64,000 nt of DNA from the NCBI RefSeq assembly GCF_900564155.1, contig NZ_LS999839.1, positions 4,957,097 to 5,021,096 of the forward strand. Reading direction: 5' to 3'. Numbering within the stretch: the first letter of the stretch is position 1; each line of letters begins with the position of its first letter. This stretch comes from Pedobacter schmidteae. GTDB taxonomy: Bacteria > Bacteroidota > Bacteroidia > Sphingobacteriales > Sphingobacteriaceae. Under the pieces are notes generated by a model. It was not told where the DNA came from, did no database searches, and saw only the letters and a list, made by a program, of their open reading frames with translations. The translations under genes and the position numbers were made by a program. Shown piece after piece: positions 9,454-18,446 of the stretch.

Positions 9454-10200
9454 ATGAAATTCAGTAACCCCAAGACAAGAAGCCACCTGTCCATTAAAAA
9501 ATCATATAATGTATTAGAAATAGGCGGCGGTAATTACCCACACCCAAGAGCAAATGTTGTTGTAGATAAATATGTGGATTCCAACTATCACAGAAGTGGA
9601 AACATAAAAGTATATCCACATCAAAAATTCGTTCTTGCCGAAGGAGAAGCCTTACCATTTACAGATAAATCATTCGATTATATTATCTGCTGTCATGTTC
9701 TTGAACATGTGGACGATCCTATTCCTTTTCTTAAAGAACAAGCCAGAGTGGCTCCTATGGGATATATCGAAACCCCGTCCATTATAGGCGAATACCTTAT
9801 GCCAAAAGAATCGCATAAATGGCTCATACAGGAAATCGATGGAAAAATAGTGATGTATGAAAAAGATAAAATAGGCTTTACTGCGTGGCAGGATTTCGGT
9901 ACTGTTTTCCTCGACTACCTTCCAAAGCAGTCAGTTGGTTATAAGATCATGCAACGGACGCACAACAACTTAACAAATATGGTTTACGAGTGGACTTCAG
10001 AAGCCGAAGTTATTATCAATCCAGACAGTTCATACTATAGAGACTTTTTCACCAAACCTTGGGATGAGGCTACATGTAACAAACTTTTGCACAGTAGTTC
10101 ATTTAAGGAAGAAGCTAAATCATCTATGGGTGCAATGATGAATATCGTTAAAACCTTTTTCAGTTCTAAAGAAAAGAAATTAAAAGATCCCGTTATATAG
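9454..10200 (+). CDS. Class I SAM-dependent methyltransferase
   Basis: A 248-residue protein. VLEIGGGNYPHP near residues 21-32 is motif I of a Rossmann methyltransferase. VVVDKYVD follows with the acidic residue for the SAM ribose, and ALPFTDKSFDYIICCHVLEH is the UbiE/type-11 motif around the catalytic face. The C-terminal part, containing ETPSIIGEYLMPKESHKWL, is typical of methyltransferases found in polysaccharide clusters. The likely role is O-methylation of a sugar or carrier. A strong terminator follows the stop, so this is the end of the transcript. Confidence 0.82.
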   Translation: MKFSNPKTRSHLSIKKSYNVLEIGGGNYPHPRANVVVDKYVDSNYHRSGNIKVYPHQKFVLAEGEALPFTDKSFDYIICCHVLEHVDDPIPFLKEQARVAPMGYIETPSIIGEYLMPKESHKWLIQEIDGKIVMYEKDKIGFTAWQDFGTVFLDYLPKQSVGYKIMQRTHNNLTNMVYEWTSEAEVIINPDSSYYRDFFTKPWDEATCNKLLHSSSFKEEAKSSMGAMMNIVKTFFSSKEKKLKDPVI

Positions 10201-10220
10201 GACAAAAAATATCGTTCTAA

Positions 10221-10256
10221 AAACTCCATCATCTTATCGATGATGGAGTTTTTTTA
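10221..10256 (+). terminator. Rho-independent terminator after the methyltransferase gene
   Basis: A perfect 13-bp stem (10221-10233 with 10239-10251) closes a 5-nt loop and runs into a T-tract. It lies 20 nt after the stop codon at 10200. Confidence 0.9.
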
Positions 10257-10545
10257 TGTTTAAAAAGTAAAAACTGCCAATAAAACACAAATAGGAAAAA
10301 AAATATCACTTGAATTAAAAAAACCGAATATACATATTGGGGATATTTTTCTACAGCCAAAAACATTTTTTACCCAAAAGTTCACACAAAAAAATTAAAA
10401 AAACACTTGTTTTGTAATATTTTTATTATAATTGCAAACTATTCCTGCCAATGTAACAATTTAAGACAGAGGGAGTAGCTTCAATATTAGAAATATAGGG
10501 ATTTCAATATTGCATTTTTATTTTTAAAATTATTAAATTAACTGT
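10257..10545. other. AT-rich non-coding gap before the beta-helix lipoprotein gene
   Basis: Very AT-rich DNA with long A runs and two copies of TTCAATATT about 23 nt apart, at roughly 10480 and 10503. It presumably carries the promoter of the downstream gene, but I could not place a convincing Bacteroidota -33/-7 pair. No small gene was seen. Confidence 0.5.
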
Positions 10546-11964
10546 ATGAGATTAAAAGTGATCGCTCTTCTTTCTTTAGTTATTATCTTTTTCACTTTTT
10601 GTTCATGCAAAAAAAATATTTTAACCGAACCACCAACTCCTGAGAAACCAGCAGAGGTACCGGTTGTTATTCCGCCTACTACCATTCCAGGAAAACCAGA
10701 GATACCTGCTGATACAGTTATAGAACTTGGCACAGGGTCCGGTAACCTAACCATCGATGGCAGTAAAATAAACTTTTCAGGAAACATCCTTATCAAAATT
10801 AAAAGCGGCTCATATTCCAGCATCAATTTAAAGAACATTCAAATTGCCGATGGTAAAAAAATGACTGTGAAAAACACAAGTGATGGAATTGTATATGTGA
10901 AGGAAGAAATGAGCTTAAACAATGTAAAAAATCTAATTGTTTCAGGGGATGGCTCAAAAGATCAATATGGGTTTCAATTTTTGGATCTGGCTTACAGATG
11001 TATCCGAATCAATAACTTTTGGAGCGGTGTTGAAATCAACAGAGCCAGGTTTACCAACAATAGAGATTATTGCATTTCTGTTGAAAGTACCATATTCAAC
11101 AAAACTTATACGGGCACAGCAGATACCAGAACTGAAAACATTAAAATTATTGGTTGCGAATTCGATAATACCGGCACCATCTATTTTGGTGGCGAATTAA
11201 ACAAAGACACCAATACAGATATCGGATTTGTGAAAGGTTTGGAGGTTGCATATTGTACATTTAAGAATGGTTCTCCTGGCGACTGTATTAAAGTTGGAAA
11301 CGTAGAAGGTTACAATATACATCATAACACATTCAATAATATAAATAGCTACTCCAACATCCACAATGGAATTGTATTTGTCATTGGAGATGGAGACGTG
11401 CACCATAATATATGTACCAATCATCAGGGTAATTTCGTTCGCGCTTGGGTATATTCCAGAGAAGGCGTAAAAACATCCAAATCTTATAACAACATTATTT
11501 ACAACTCCAGAAAATATTCTGCTTTTGAATATCAAGCCTTTAGCAGACACATGTGGGGTGGAAAAACAACTTATACCAATGTACTTTGTTATAATAATAC
11601 AGTAGGAAAAATGAATACTAGTCTGGATTGGATCGGGAATGTTATAGACATTTATAATCTGGCTGGCGGGTCAATTGAAGTATTTAACAATGTAGGTATA
11701 AACTTCGGCCATCCATTTGGATGGGAAAATCCGGCAGGCCAGCAAAACTATATTACAAACATTCAAGCAAATCAGGCAGTAACTGCTTCAAACAACAGCT
11801 ACTTTGCTACACTGTCGGAAGCCGGAATTTTAAATGATACTGATTTCAAGATAAGTGGAAATTCAGCATTGAAAGCAAAAGGAAAAAATGCTGGTAATTT
11901 ACTTGAAGACGATTTTTATGGTGTAAAAAGAGCTGCTATACCATCTATCGGTGCAACAGAATAA
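10546..11964 (+). CDS. Right-handed beta-helix surface lipoprotein
   Basis: A 472-residue protein with a lipoprotein signal ending FCSCKKN (lipidated Cys near residue 21). A Pro/Glu-rich linker (about 25-55) follows, then repeated short beta strands with Asn ladders such as YCTFKNGSPGD, YNIHHNTFNNI and VHHNICTNH, which are typical of parallel beta-helix (PbH1) proteins. Such folds are common in polysaccharide lyases, epimerases and glycan-binding surface proteins; no catalytic residues can be assigned. It is monocistronic between two terminators and lies inside the polysaccharide locus, so a role in modifying or binding the exported glycan is possible. Confidence 0.75.
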   Translation: MRLKVIALLSLVIIFFTFCSCKKNILTEPPTPEKPAEVPVVIPPTTIPGKPEIPADTVIELGTGSGNLTIDGSKINFSGNILIKIKSGSYSSINLKNIQIADGKKMTVKNTSDGIVYVKEEMSLNNVKNLIVSGDGSKDQYGFQFLDLAYRCIRINNFWSGVEINRARFTNNRDYCISVESTIFNKTYTGTADTRTENIKIIGCEFDNTGTIYFGGELNKDTNTDIGFVKGLEVAYCTFKNGSPGDCIKVGNVEGYNIHHNTFNNINSYSNIHNGIVFVIGDGDVHHNICTNHQGNFVRAWVYSREGVKTSKSYNNIIYNSRKYSAFEYQAFSRHMWGGKTTYTNVLCYNNTVGKMNTSLDWIGNVIDIYNLAGGSIEVFNNVGINFGHPFGWENPAGQQNYITNIQANQAVTASNNSYFATLSEAGILNDTDFKISGNSALKAKGKNAGNLLEDDFYGVKRAAIPSIGATE

Positions 11965-11995
11965 CTAAGAGATAGAATTTCAATTCAATAGAATT

Positions 11996-12031
11996 AAAAA
12001 GGTCTCTGTGATTGCTCACAGAGACCTTTTT
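11996..12031. terminator. Bidirectional terminator between convergent genes
   Basis: A perfect 15-bp inverted repeat (11996-12010 with 12017-12031) around a 6-nt loop, with an A-run on the left arm and a T-run on the right. It can stop transcripts from both the beta-helix gene and the long minus-strand polysaccharide operon. Confidence 0.92.
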
Positions 12032-12033
12032 AA

Positions 12034-13383
12034 TTAACCGAAAAACCGGGTAGCGTTTGTCCTGATCAATTTCTTTACCTCAACATACCCATATTGATAA
12101 ATATTCCATAAACTAAACTTTTGATAATGGGTATTTAATGCAAAATATGCAATTAACAAACCTGTTAATGTGGTAAAGAACGATGCTGCCGCTACGCCAT
12201 AAATACTATCTGTATAATGAATAGCTAACAAATCAGTAATTACCACCACAAAAAACATAACAATGACCTTGATAAAGTTGATTTTTGGCTTGTGAATAAT
12301 ATCAAGAGTTAATGCAAAAAAACGTTCTGCTGGATAAAGCATGGCAATAATCATACATATACGCAATATATTTGGGGCTTCAGTTTGTACATATTTTCCC
12401 CCTCCTAATATAAGAATAGCATAGTCTGCAAAAATAAATATCAAAATAATTACAGGAAAAATAGCAATAGTAAAAACGCCAATATATCTTTTCATAACCG
12501 TAATGAGTTCTGATTTCCGTCCAAGGTTGTATTTTTCTGCCAAAGTAGGCATGGCGGTATATACAAAACTCCTCATCGGGATTTCAATAATTTGAGTCAG
12601 TTTCGTTCCAGCACTATAAATCGCCAGCAATGCCGGTCCCATAAAAAAATTGATGATAAAACTATCCGCAGTAGTGAGCAGACTTGCGCTAATTGTCGTA
12701 CCTACTGTAAACTTCCCAAAATCAAACATCTCACGAGTAACTTTGCGTGTCTTATACCTCAACTTCCTCAATCCCGACCATCCCATTACAAGCGCAATGA
12801 AACTCGACAATATATTCGCTGTCAGATAAGCATATATGACTGTATGGATATGTATTTTTCCAAATAGAATGAGCAGCAGGATAAATACGAAAAAAGATCC
12901 CTGGTTGCTTAAATTTAAGATCAAGAGTCTGTCATATCTTTGTTTAGCTTGTAAAAGACAATTTGCAACAAAAAAAGGCAAAGACAACAGATAATTTAAA
13001 CCAAAAAATTTAAGAAAAAGCGTAAGACTTTCGTTTTCAATATAGAATGAAACGAAATAAGCCGGAATATTTATTAAAAACAAAATCACCGTAATGGAGA
13101 TTGCAATAAACCATGCAGAGCCAGCTACTTGATTTTTTCTTTCCTCACTAGCTCCCGAATAAAATTTAACTACCGTTGTAGCCAGAAAGCCCGATCTTAA
13201 CGTATCACCAAGTAATAACATCGTAAAAAAAAAGCCCCATACCCCCATATCATGAATAGAGAGTACCCTTAACAACACAGATATGGTAAGCATACCTATG
13301 ATAGCATTTATTCCATTACTTAAAAGCGATAGTATATATTTATTTCGTATTAAATTGAGCAACTGCAATACTTTTAATTTCAT
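12034..13383 (-). CDS. Wzx-like polysaccharide flippase (MOP superfamily)
   Basis: A 449-residue membrane protein with about 12-14 hydrophobic segments. The conserved start NGINAIIGMLTISVLLRVL and the internal FDFGKFTVGTTISASLLTTADSFII fit the MATE-like polysaccharide exporter group. It would move lipid-linked repeat units across the inner membrane for Wzy-type assembly. It is the last gene of the minus-strand locus and ends at the bidirectional terminator. The gap to the upstream GT2 gene is 56 bp. Confidence 0.85.
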   Translation of the reverse strand: MKLKVLQLLNLIRNKYILSLLSNGINAIIGMLTISVLLRVLSIHDMGVWGFFFTMLLLGDTLRSGFLATTVVKFYSGASEERKNQVAGSAWFIAISITVILFLINIPAYFVSFYIENESLTLFLKFFGLNYLLSLPFFVANCLLQAKQRYDRLLILNLSNQGSFFVFILLLILFGKIHIHTVIYAYLTANILSSFIALVMGWSGLRKLRYKTRKVTREMFDFGKFTVGTTISASLLTTADSFIINFFMGPALLAIYSAGTKLTQIIEIPMRSFVYTAMPTLAEKYNLGRKSELITVMKRYIGVFTIAIFPVIILIFIFADYAILILGGGKYVQTEAPNILRICMIIAMLYPAERFFALTLDIIHKPKINFIKVIVMFFVVVITDLLAIHYTDSIYGVAAASFFTTLTGLLIAYFALNTHYQKFSLWNIYQYGYVEVKKLIRTNATRFFG

Positions 13384-13439
13384 TTATACCTCATTGTAAT
13401 AAGCATCCAACCGATTTAGATTTCATTTGATGTTAGTAA

Positions 13440-14279
13440 TTATTTACTCTCTTTTCGTGACACAAAATTGTATCTGAAGCGCTTAATCTCTTCAACTATC
13501 CGGTTTGTAACGATTTTCAGAAAATTACCATCCTGCTGTAAAGTACGAACACCAGTCCAAACCCGTGCCTTGTCTGACTTCACCTGCTTAATTTTGCCAT
13601 ACTTCATCAGATCCATACAAAGCTGCCCATCCTCTCCACGTCGGTTGATACTGATAAATCCAATTTCCAGGCCATAAGATTTTAAATACCCCATGCTGAT
13701 ACCAAAAGTATTAAAATAAGGTTGTTTTGTATGTCTGATTGCAGCAGCAACATCCTTCATTTTCTCCATCAGGAAAAGTTTCCACCTTGGGAACCCAGGC
13801 TCACTTATAAATGCATACCTACCATATACGCAGACAACGTCTTTCTGCTTTAAAACCTTAATCATTTCATCAATCCAGCAATCGGGATAAAAACAATCTG
13901 CATCCGCCGTTAAAATGTATTTACCTAATGCATTTTCTTGCCCTTTCTGACGCGCCGGTCCAGCTCCCTGTTTCAATTCATTAAATGATTTTAAATGCAA
14001 CCTGTCTAAAATCTGCTGAGTTTTATCAGTAGAATTATTATTAACTACTATAATTTCAAATGGAATATCTGTCCGCATTTTAGACAAAGTAGCTACGCAG
14101 CGAAGTATATTGGCTTCCTCGTTCCAGGCTATCACAACAATACTTACCAAAGGATCTTTACTTTGTACCACATCCAGATTATTGTTTATTTCTTCAAATA
14201 GAGAATCATCTATCTCCTCGTAAGCTTTAAACGGGTATAAAAATTGATTTAACCAGGCAGGATTTTTAAAAACATTCAT
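13440..14279 (-). CDS. Glycosyltransferase family 2
   Basis: A 279-residue GT-A glycosyltransferase. After a 40-residue N-terminal extension come VSIVVIAWNEEANILRC (about 45-61), VVNNNSTDKTQ and a GPARQKGQENA stretch, followed by the metal site LTADADCFYPD. A GEDGQLCMDL element near residue 215 is typical of the GT2 acceptor/catalytic acidic pair. No membrane segment is visible. It sits 9 bp after the GMC oxidoreductase gene, so the two are likely co-transcribed. The sugar is unknown. Confidence 0.88.
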   Translation of the reverse strand: MNVFKNPAWLNQFLYPFKAYEEIDDSLFEEINNNLDVVQSKDPLVSIVVIAWNEEANILRCVATLSKMRTDIPFEIIVVNNNSTDKTQQILDRLHLKSFNELKQGAGPARQKGQENALGKYILTADADCFYPDCWIDEMIKVLKQKDVVCVYGRYAFISEPGFPRWKLFLMEKMKDVAAAIRHTKQPYFNTFGISMGYLKSYGLEIGFISINRRGEDGQLCMDLMKYGKIKQVKSDKARVWTGVRTLQQDGNFLKIVTNRIVEEIKRFRYNFVSRKESK

Positions 14280-14288
14280 AATTCTTGA

Positions 14289-15974
14289 TTATAAGTTACC
14301 CATTTTCAACTCATTAAAAGCATAATCACATGCTCTGGCCGTCAAAGCCATGTAAGTAAGGGAGGGATTTTGACAGGCCGATGAAGTCATACAACTTCCA
14401 TCAGTAATAAATACATTTTTGACAGCATGCATTTGGTTATGTCCATTCAATACTGACGTCTTAGGGTCACGTCCCATTCTTGCCGTCCCCATTTCATGCA
14501 CAGTTTCGCCTCCTTTACGGTTATAATTAAAGGGTTCAATATCTTTAAAACCAGCCTTTCTAAGCATCTCAACACAAGTATTCTGAATATCTTCCATCAT
14601 TCTTTCTTCATTCTTTTCAAAAGAGAAATTTATACTCACTAACGGCAATCCCCAGGCATCCTTTTTTTCTTTGTCTAAAGTTACTGAATTTTCATAGTAA
14701 GGTAAGCACTCACCCCACCCTGCCATCCAAATAGTCCAGGGGCCAGGACTAGCTAATTTTCGTTTAAAATCAACACCAAAACCTGATAGATTTTGTGAAC
14801 GATCCCGCCATTCCTGTCGCTCTCCATGACCGTTTATGCAATACCCTCTAATAAAATTCAGGTCTTCTCCCTGACCGAGGTTACGATACCTTGGGATTAA
14901 AAAACCAGACGGCCTTCTGCCCTTATAATAAAGCTCTTTAAAGTCATCATGTACACCGTACGCACCTGCTGAGGAATGATGATCCATTAAATTATGTCCA
15001 ACCTGTCCGCTATCATTCCCCAGACCATTTGGAAATCTTTCAGACGTAGAATTCAATAAAATAGCTGCTGTTGCTATTGTTGAAGCATTTAAAAAAATAA
15101 TTTTTGCATAAAACTCTTCCTCTTTGTGTGTATTGGTATCTATAATTCTCACACCGGTAGCTTTTTGTGAATGCTCGTCATATATAATTTCTTTTACGAT
15201 AGAAAATGGCCTCAAGGTAAGATTCCCAGTTGCAGCAGCAGCGGGTATGGTTGAACTATTGCTACTAAAATAACCACCATATGGACAACCGCGCGTACAT
15301 AAGTTCCTATTCATACATGGCCCCCGGTTATCCCAACCTTTTGTTAGGTTAGCAACCCTGGCAATCGTTAAAACTCTATTTTCATTTTTTTTTATATTCT
15401 CAGCCAGATGCTGCTCGATGCAATTCAACTCCATAGCTGGCAAAAACTTACCATCAGGCAAATGAGATAGATTTTCGCATTTACCACTAACTCCTATATA
15501 CGACTCTACATAATCATACCACTTTTCCAGATCTTTATACCGAATTGGCCAGTCCACAGCTATTCCTTCTTTTTTATTAGCTTCAAAATCAAGGTCACTT
15601 AAACGATAACACTGTCTGCCCCAGGTAAGCGATCTGCCACCAACCTGATATCCTCTAATCCATGTAAAGGGTTTTTGCTGCAAATAAGGATGATCCTTGT
15701 CTTCTACAAAAAAATGTCTGTCGCCCTCGTCTGCAGCCCAGCCTCTTATCACATTTTTTTCCTTCTCTTCAGTGGTATTGTTCAGGCGATATTCAAAATC
15801 CCAGGGATTAAGTGTCGCCGTAGGATAGTCCTTTATATGTTCTACATTTCTTCCTCTATCTAACAAAAGGGTCTTTAGTCCCTTTTTACATAATTCCATA
15901 GCCGCCCAACCTCCACTAATTCCTGATCCTATTACAATGGAATCATAATTCCTATTTTCTGCTCCTTTTATCAT
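14289..15974 (-). CDS. GMC-family oxidoreductase (large subunit type)
   Basis: A 561-residue flavoprotein. The FAD turn is IVIGSGISGGWAA (about 14-26), followed by GGRSLTWGRQCYR for flavin contact. A cysteine motif, NLCTRGCPYGG, and a C-terminal HEMGTARMG with FITDGSCMTSSACQNPSLT are those of membrane-bound gluconate/sorbitol-type dehydrogenases and related GMC enzymes. The gluconate 2-dehydrogenase subunit 3-like gene lies 3 bp upstream, which is the usual partner. There is no cytochrome subunit gene nearby. Inside a polysaccharide operon it could oxidise a sugar residue on the carrier or in the glycan. The substrate is unknown. Confidence 0.87.
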   Translation of the reverse strand: MIKGAENRNYDSIVIGSGISGGWAAMELCKKGLKTLLLDRGRNVEHIKDYPTATLNPWDFEYRLNNTTEEKEKNVIRGWAADEGDRHFFVEDKDHPYLQQKPFTWIRGYQVGGRSLTWGRQCYRLSDLDFEANKKEGIAVDWPIRYKDLEKWYDYVESYIGVSGKCENLSHLPDGKFLPAMELNCIEQHLAENIKKNENRVLTIARVANLTKGWDNRGPCMNRNLCTRGCPYGGYFSSNSSTIPAAAATGNLTLRPFSIVKEIIYDEHSQKATGVRIIDTNTHKEEEFYAKIIFLNASTIATAAILLNSTSERFPNGLGNDSGQVGHNLMDHHSSAGAYGVHDDFKELYYKGRRPSGFLIPRYRNLGQGEDLNFIRGYCINGHGERQEWRDRSQNLSGFGVDFKRKLASPGPWTIWMAGWGECLPYYENSVTLDKEKKDAWGLPLVSINFSFEKNEERMMEDIQNTCVEMLRKAGFKDIEPFNYNRKGGETVHEMGTARMGRDPKTSVLNGHNQMHAVKNVFITDGSCMTSSACQNPSLTYMALTARACDYAFNELKMGNL

Positions 15975-15977
15975 ATG

Positions 15978-16553
15978 CTATTTGGTGGCCCAAGATTTTT
16001 GAGATTTTAAGAGCGGAACACAAGGTTCATATACTACCGGAATAAAATCATAAGCAAGCCCCTTTGTGGCACCTACCTCTGAAGTACAATACCCGATTAC
16101 AGTAAGCTCTTTGAGTTGGCTGTAAAAAGGTCTTCCAAATACCTTTCTTTTAACTTTATTTACGAACTTATATTTACTAATTTCCTTATGTTCAAAATGC
16201 TGCATAATAACAATCCTGTCAGCAAGATTACATTCTTGAAATGAACACTTATATCTCTCCATTGTAAAATTGCGGACCTCATGTAATCCGGCCAAAAAAG
16301 TATACTGCTCTTTGCTATCCTCACAATTCAGAATATACTTAATAATAAAATCTTCCACCTTAGCATCCTTAGCACCCGGAGTTTCGGTAGCAGGAATTAT
16401 TACTTCCGCCAATTCAGCAATTAGTGCTTTATGAGAAGGTAGCATGGCCATATTTTGCTTTTTTCTAAGAAAAAACCATTTATAAGTTGCTGTTGCGGCA
16501 ATAGTTGCAACAATGATTAAAAAAATATTAGCTAATGCCTGTCTTCGTTTCAT
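15978..16553 (-). CDS. Gluconate 2-dehydrogenase subunit 3-like protein
   Basis: A 191-residue protein from the ATG at 16553; a TTG two codons upstream is less likely. MKRRQALANIFLIIVATIAAT is a basic plus hydrophobic N-terminal signal/anchor. Then LIAELAEVIIPATETPGAKDAKV matches the conserved beginning of the gluconate 2-dehydrogenase small-subunit family, including the IIPATxTPGA signature. Members bind the GMC flavoprotein and take it to the periplasm or membrane. Immediate linkage to the GMC gene supports this role here. Confidence 0.82.
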   Translation of the reverse strand: MKRRQALANIFLIIVATIAATATYKWFFLRKKQNMAMLPSHKALIAELAEVIIPATETPGAKDAKVEDFIIKYILNCEDSKEQYTFLAGLHEVRNFTMERYKCSFQECNLADRIVIMQHFEHKEISKYKFVNKVKRKVFGRPFYSQLKELTVIGYCTSEVGATKGLAYDFIPVVYEPCVPLLKSQKSWATK

Positions 16554-16584
16554 CTGCAAACACCCGGTATTAATTCATAAACGA

Positions 16585-17208
16585 TCAAACTCTTACCCAT
16601 TCTTTTCGATCAAAATCATATTTTTTAATTACCCGTGCCGGATTCCCAACCGAAACCGCATAGGGAGGTATATCTTTAGTTACCACACTTCCAGCACCAA
16701 TCACTGCATGCTTTCCAATACTCACACCGGCAGTTACTACACAATTTGCACCAATCCAAACGTTATCATCTATAGTTATTTTTTTCGTTATTGTACTTTG
16801 CTCACTTGGTGGAATATCTATCAATTCATACCCATGATTTAGTCCTGAAACTGCAATGTTTTGCGCCAGCATTACATGGTTACCAATCTGAACAGGGCCA
16901 ATAATTGTACATCCTACTCCAATAATCGTTTTATCACCAATAACTACGTCCCCCACTCCGTTATTTATAGTACAAAAATCTTCTATAATACTCGCCTGTC
17001 CGAGACTAAAATCATTAAACGGAAAAACATCCATTCTCGTTTTATATCTTATGATAGATGATTTTCCTCTTTTGTGTTTAAATGGATTTATCAATAACCT
17101 GACCCATAATCTGGGTCGGAAATCATTTGATGGAATTAATAGTCTGTGAGCAACCTTCTTAAGAAAGGGATTTGCTTTAATTTTAGAGGAAATGGACATA
17201 AAACTCAT
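16585..17208 (-). CDS. Hexapeptide-repeat acyltransferase (left-handed beta-helix)
   Basis: A 207-residue protein with repeating hexapeptides (for example VVIGDKTIIGVGCTIIGPV, then IDDNVWIGANCVVTAGVSIG and HAVIGAGSVVTKDIPPYAV) that build a left-handed beta-helix, with the usual GNPARVIKKY tail. Such trimeric enzymes acetylate sugars of capsules and O-antigens; the loop GLNHGYELID carries the probable catalytic His. Start and upstream stop overlap as ATGA at 17205-17208, so translation is coupled to the glycosyltransferase. The acetyl acceptor is unknown. Confidence 0.88.
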   Translation of the reverse strand: MSFMSISSKIKANPFLKKVAHRLLIPSNDFRPRLWVRLLINPFKHKRGKSSIIRYKTRMDVFPFNDFSLGQASIIEDFCTINNGVGDVVIGDKTIIGVGCTIIGPVQIGNHVMLAQNIAVSGLNHGYELIDIPPSEQSTITKKITIDDNVWIGANCVVTAGVSIGKHAVIGAGSVVTKDIPPYAVSVGNPARVIKKYDFDRKEWVRV

Positions 17209-18413
17209 TCATTAAAAGTAACCTCATTCATTGCTTTATAAAGTTCATTAACACTATTTTCCCAGGAATGAGAAGCGGCAACTTTCTTTCGATAGGCTAC
17301 ACGCTCCATCGAATCTTCACTCATTGCCTTTTCAATTAAACTAACAAATTCTTCCTTATTTTCCGACAGATAAATACAGTCTTTAAAGATACTTGCGGCC
17401 TCCGTCAATGTTGCAACAACAGGCAATCCTACAGCTAAATATTCATCGATTTTCCTGGGATAATTACCAATGGTTACCTGATTAATCAATTGAGGATTAA
17501 TACAAACGTTAAAAGAGTTGATATAACGAGGCAAACTTTCAGGGCTCTTGCTTCCGACAAAATAAATATTTGGAATATCATGTAAAACACTGGTTTTAAA
17601 CACTTCATCTTCCGGTCCAACTAATATTACACTCCAATTCGGATTGCTATTTGCTATAAAAGCAATCAGCTCAATATCCAAGCGTATACTTTGTAAAGCA
17701 CCCACATAGCCTATTTTCGAACCTGGTATATTAATGATCTCCTCAGCTATATCATCTTTGTCCAAATTAGAAAACATATCAATTTCACACCCCTGCCCAA
17801 TATAAAACGACTTCGCATTATATTGCTTGCAATAGTCAGTCAAATAAGTGGAATTAGCCACACACATGTCACTTTTAGCAATCAATAGAGGTTCAATCCT
17901 TTCACCATGTTTTTTCCAATAGTCTACAGCCAGCATATAATCCCGAGAATAATAAATACTTAACTTGCTTTGAAGAAATTCCTTTAGGTGGAAACTTCTA
18001 AACATATCATTATCATTAAACAATATGATATCCCGAAAGTTCAGTGTTTTCATAGCTTTCAATATCGATCCTGCAAGCAACTTATTGTTACGCCGATTCA
18101 GGACATCAAATATAAAAGCACTGTCAATCCAATTAATCGACTCGACAAGCACGTCAGGAAAAAGATTCCAAAGATTATCGGAAATAGGTATCAACCCATT
18201 TTCTTTTCCTCGAATCACACCTTTCCGCTTCAAAATTTTTGGGTCATTACCATTTTTCAACGATGTAATCCGGTCTAAAGCTTGATTAACGTATAACACC
18301 CTATTGAATTTACTGAGTTCAACAGCTATATTCTTGCAATTGCTCCCGATTTCAACATCCCAGGGCTGTTGACCAACAATAACAATATCTCTACCTTTTA
18401 TTTCTTTATTCAC
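17205..18413 (-). CDS. GT4/TuaH-like glycosyltransferase
   Basis: A 402-residue GT-B type protein. The N-terminal DIVIVGQQPWDVEIGSN followed by VLYVNQ resembles the TuaH-like group of teichuronic and capsular polysaccharide enzymes. The C-terminal domain has GYVGAL, WSVILVGP, and the donor-site stretch PRKIDEYLAVGLPVVAT, the usual place of the GT4 E-x7-E motif. It is coupled by ATGA overlap to the acyltransferase downstream. The donor sugar is unknown. Confidence 0.82.
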   Translation of the reverse strand: MNKEIKGRDIVIVGQQPWDVEIGSNCKNIAVELSKFNRVLYVNQALDRITSLKNGNDPKILKRKGVIRGKENGLIPISDNLWNLFPDVLVESINWIDSAFIFDVLNRRNNKLLAGSILKAMKTLNFRDIILFNDNDMFRSFHLKEFLQSKLSIYYSRDYMLAVDYWKKHGERIEPLLIAKSDMCVANSTYLTDYCKQYNAKSFYIGQGCEIDMFSNLDKDDIAEEIINIPGSKIGYVGALQSIRLDIELIAFIANSNPNWSVILVGPEDEVFKTSVLHDIPNIYFVGSKSPESLPRYINSFNVCINPQLINQVTIGNYPRKIDEYLAVGLPVVATLTEAASIFKDCIYLSENKEEFVSLIEKAMSEDSMERVAYRKKVAASHSWENSVNELYKAMNEVTFNE

Positions 18414-18446
18414 GTTGTTTAACTTAAACAGATTTAGAATTTCCTA

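Noticed and set aside
13434..13449. TTAGTA-like inverted repeat near the end of a GT2 gene
   Set aside because: Arms are in the opposite order (AGTAA-TTAT-TTACT), it overlaps a stop codon and not a promoter, so it is not the TACTAA-N5-TTAGTA operator.
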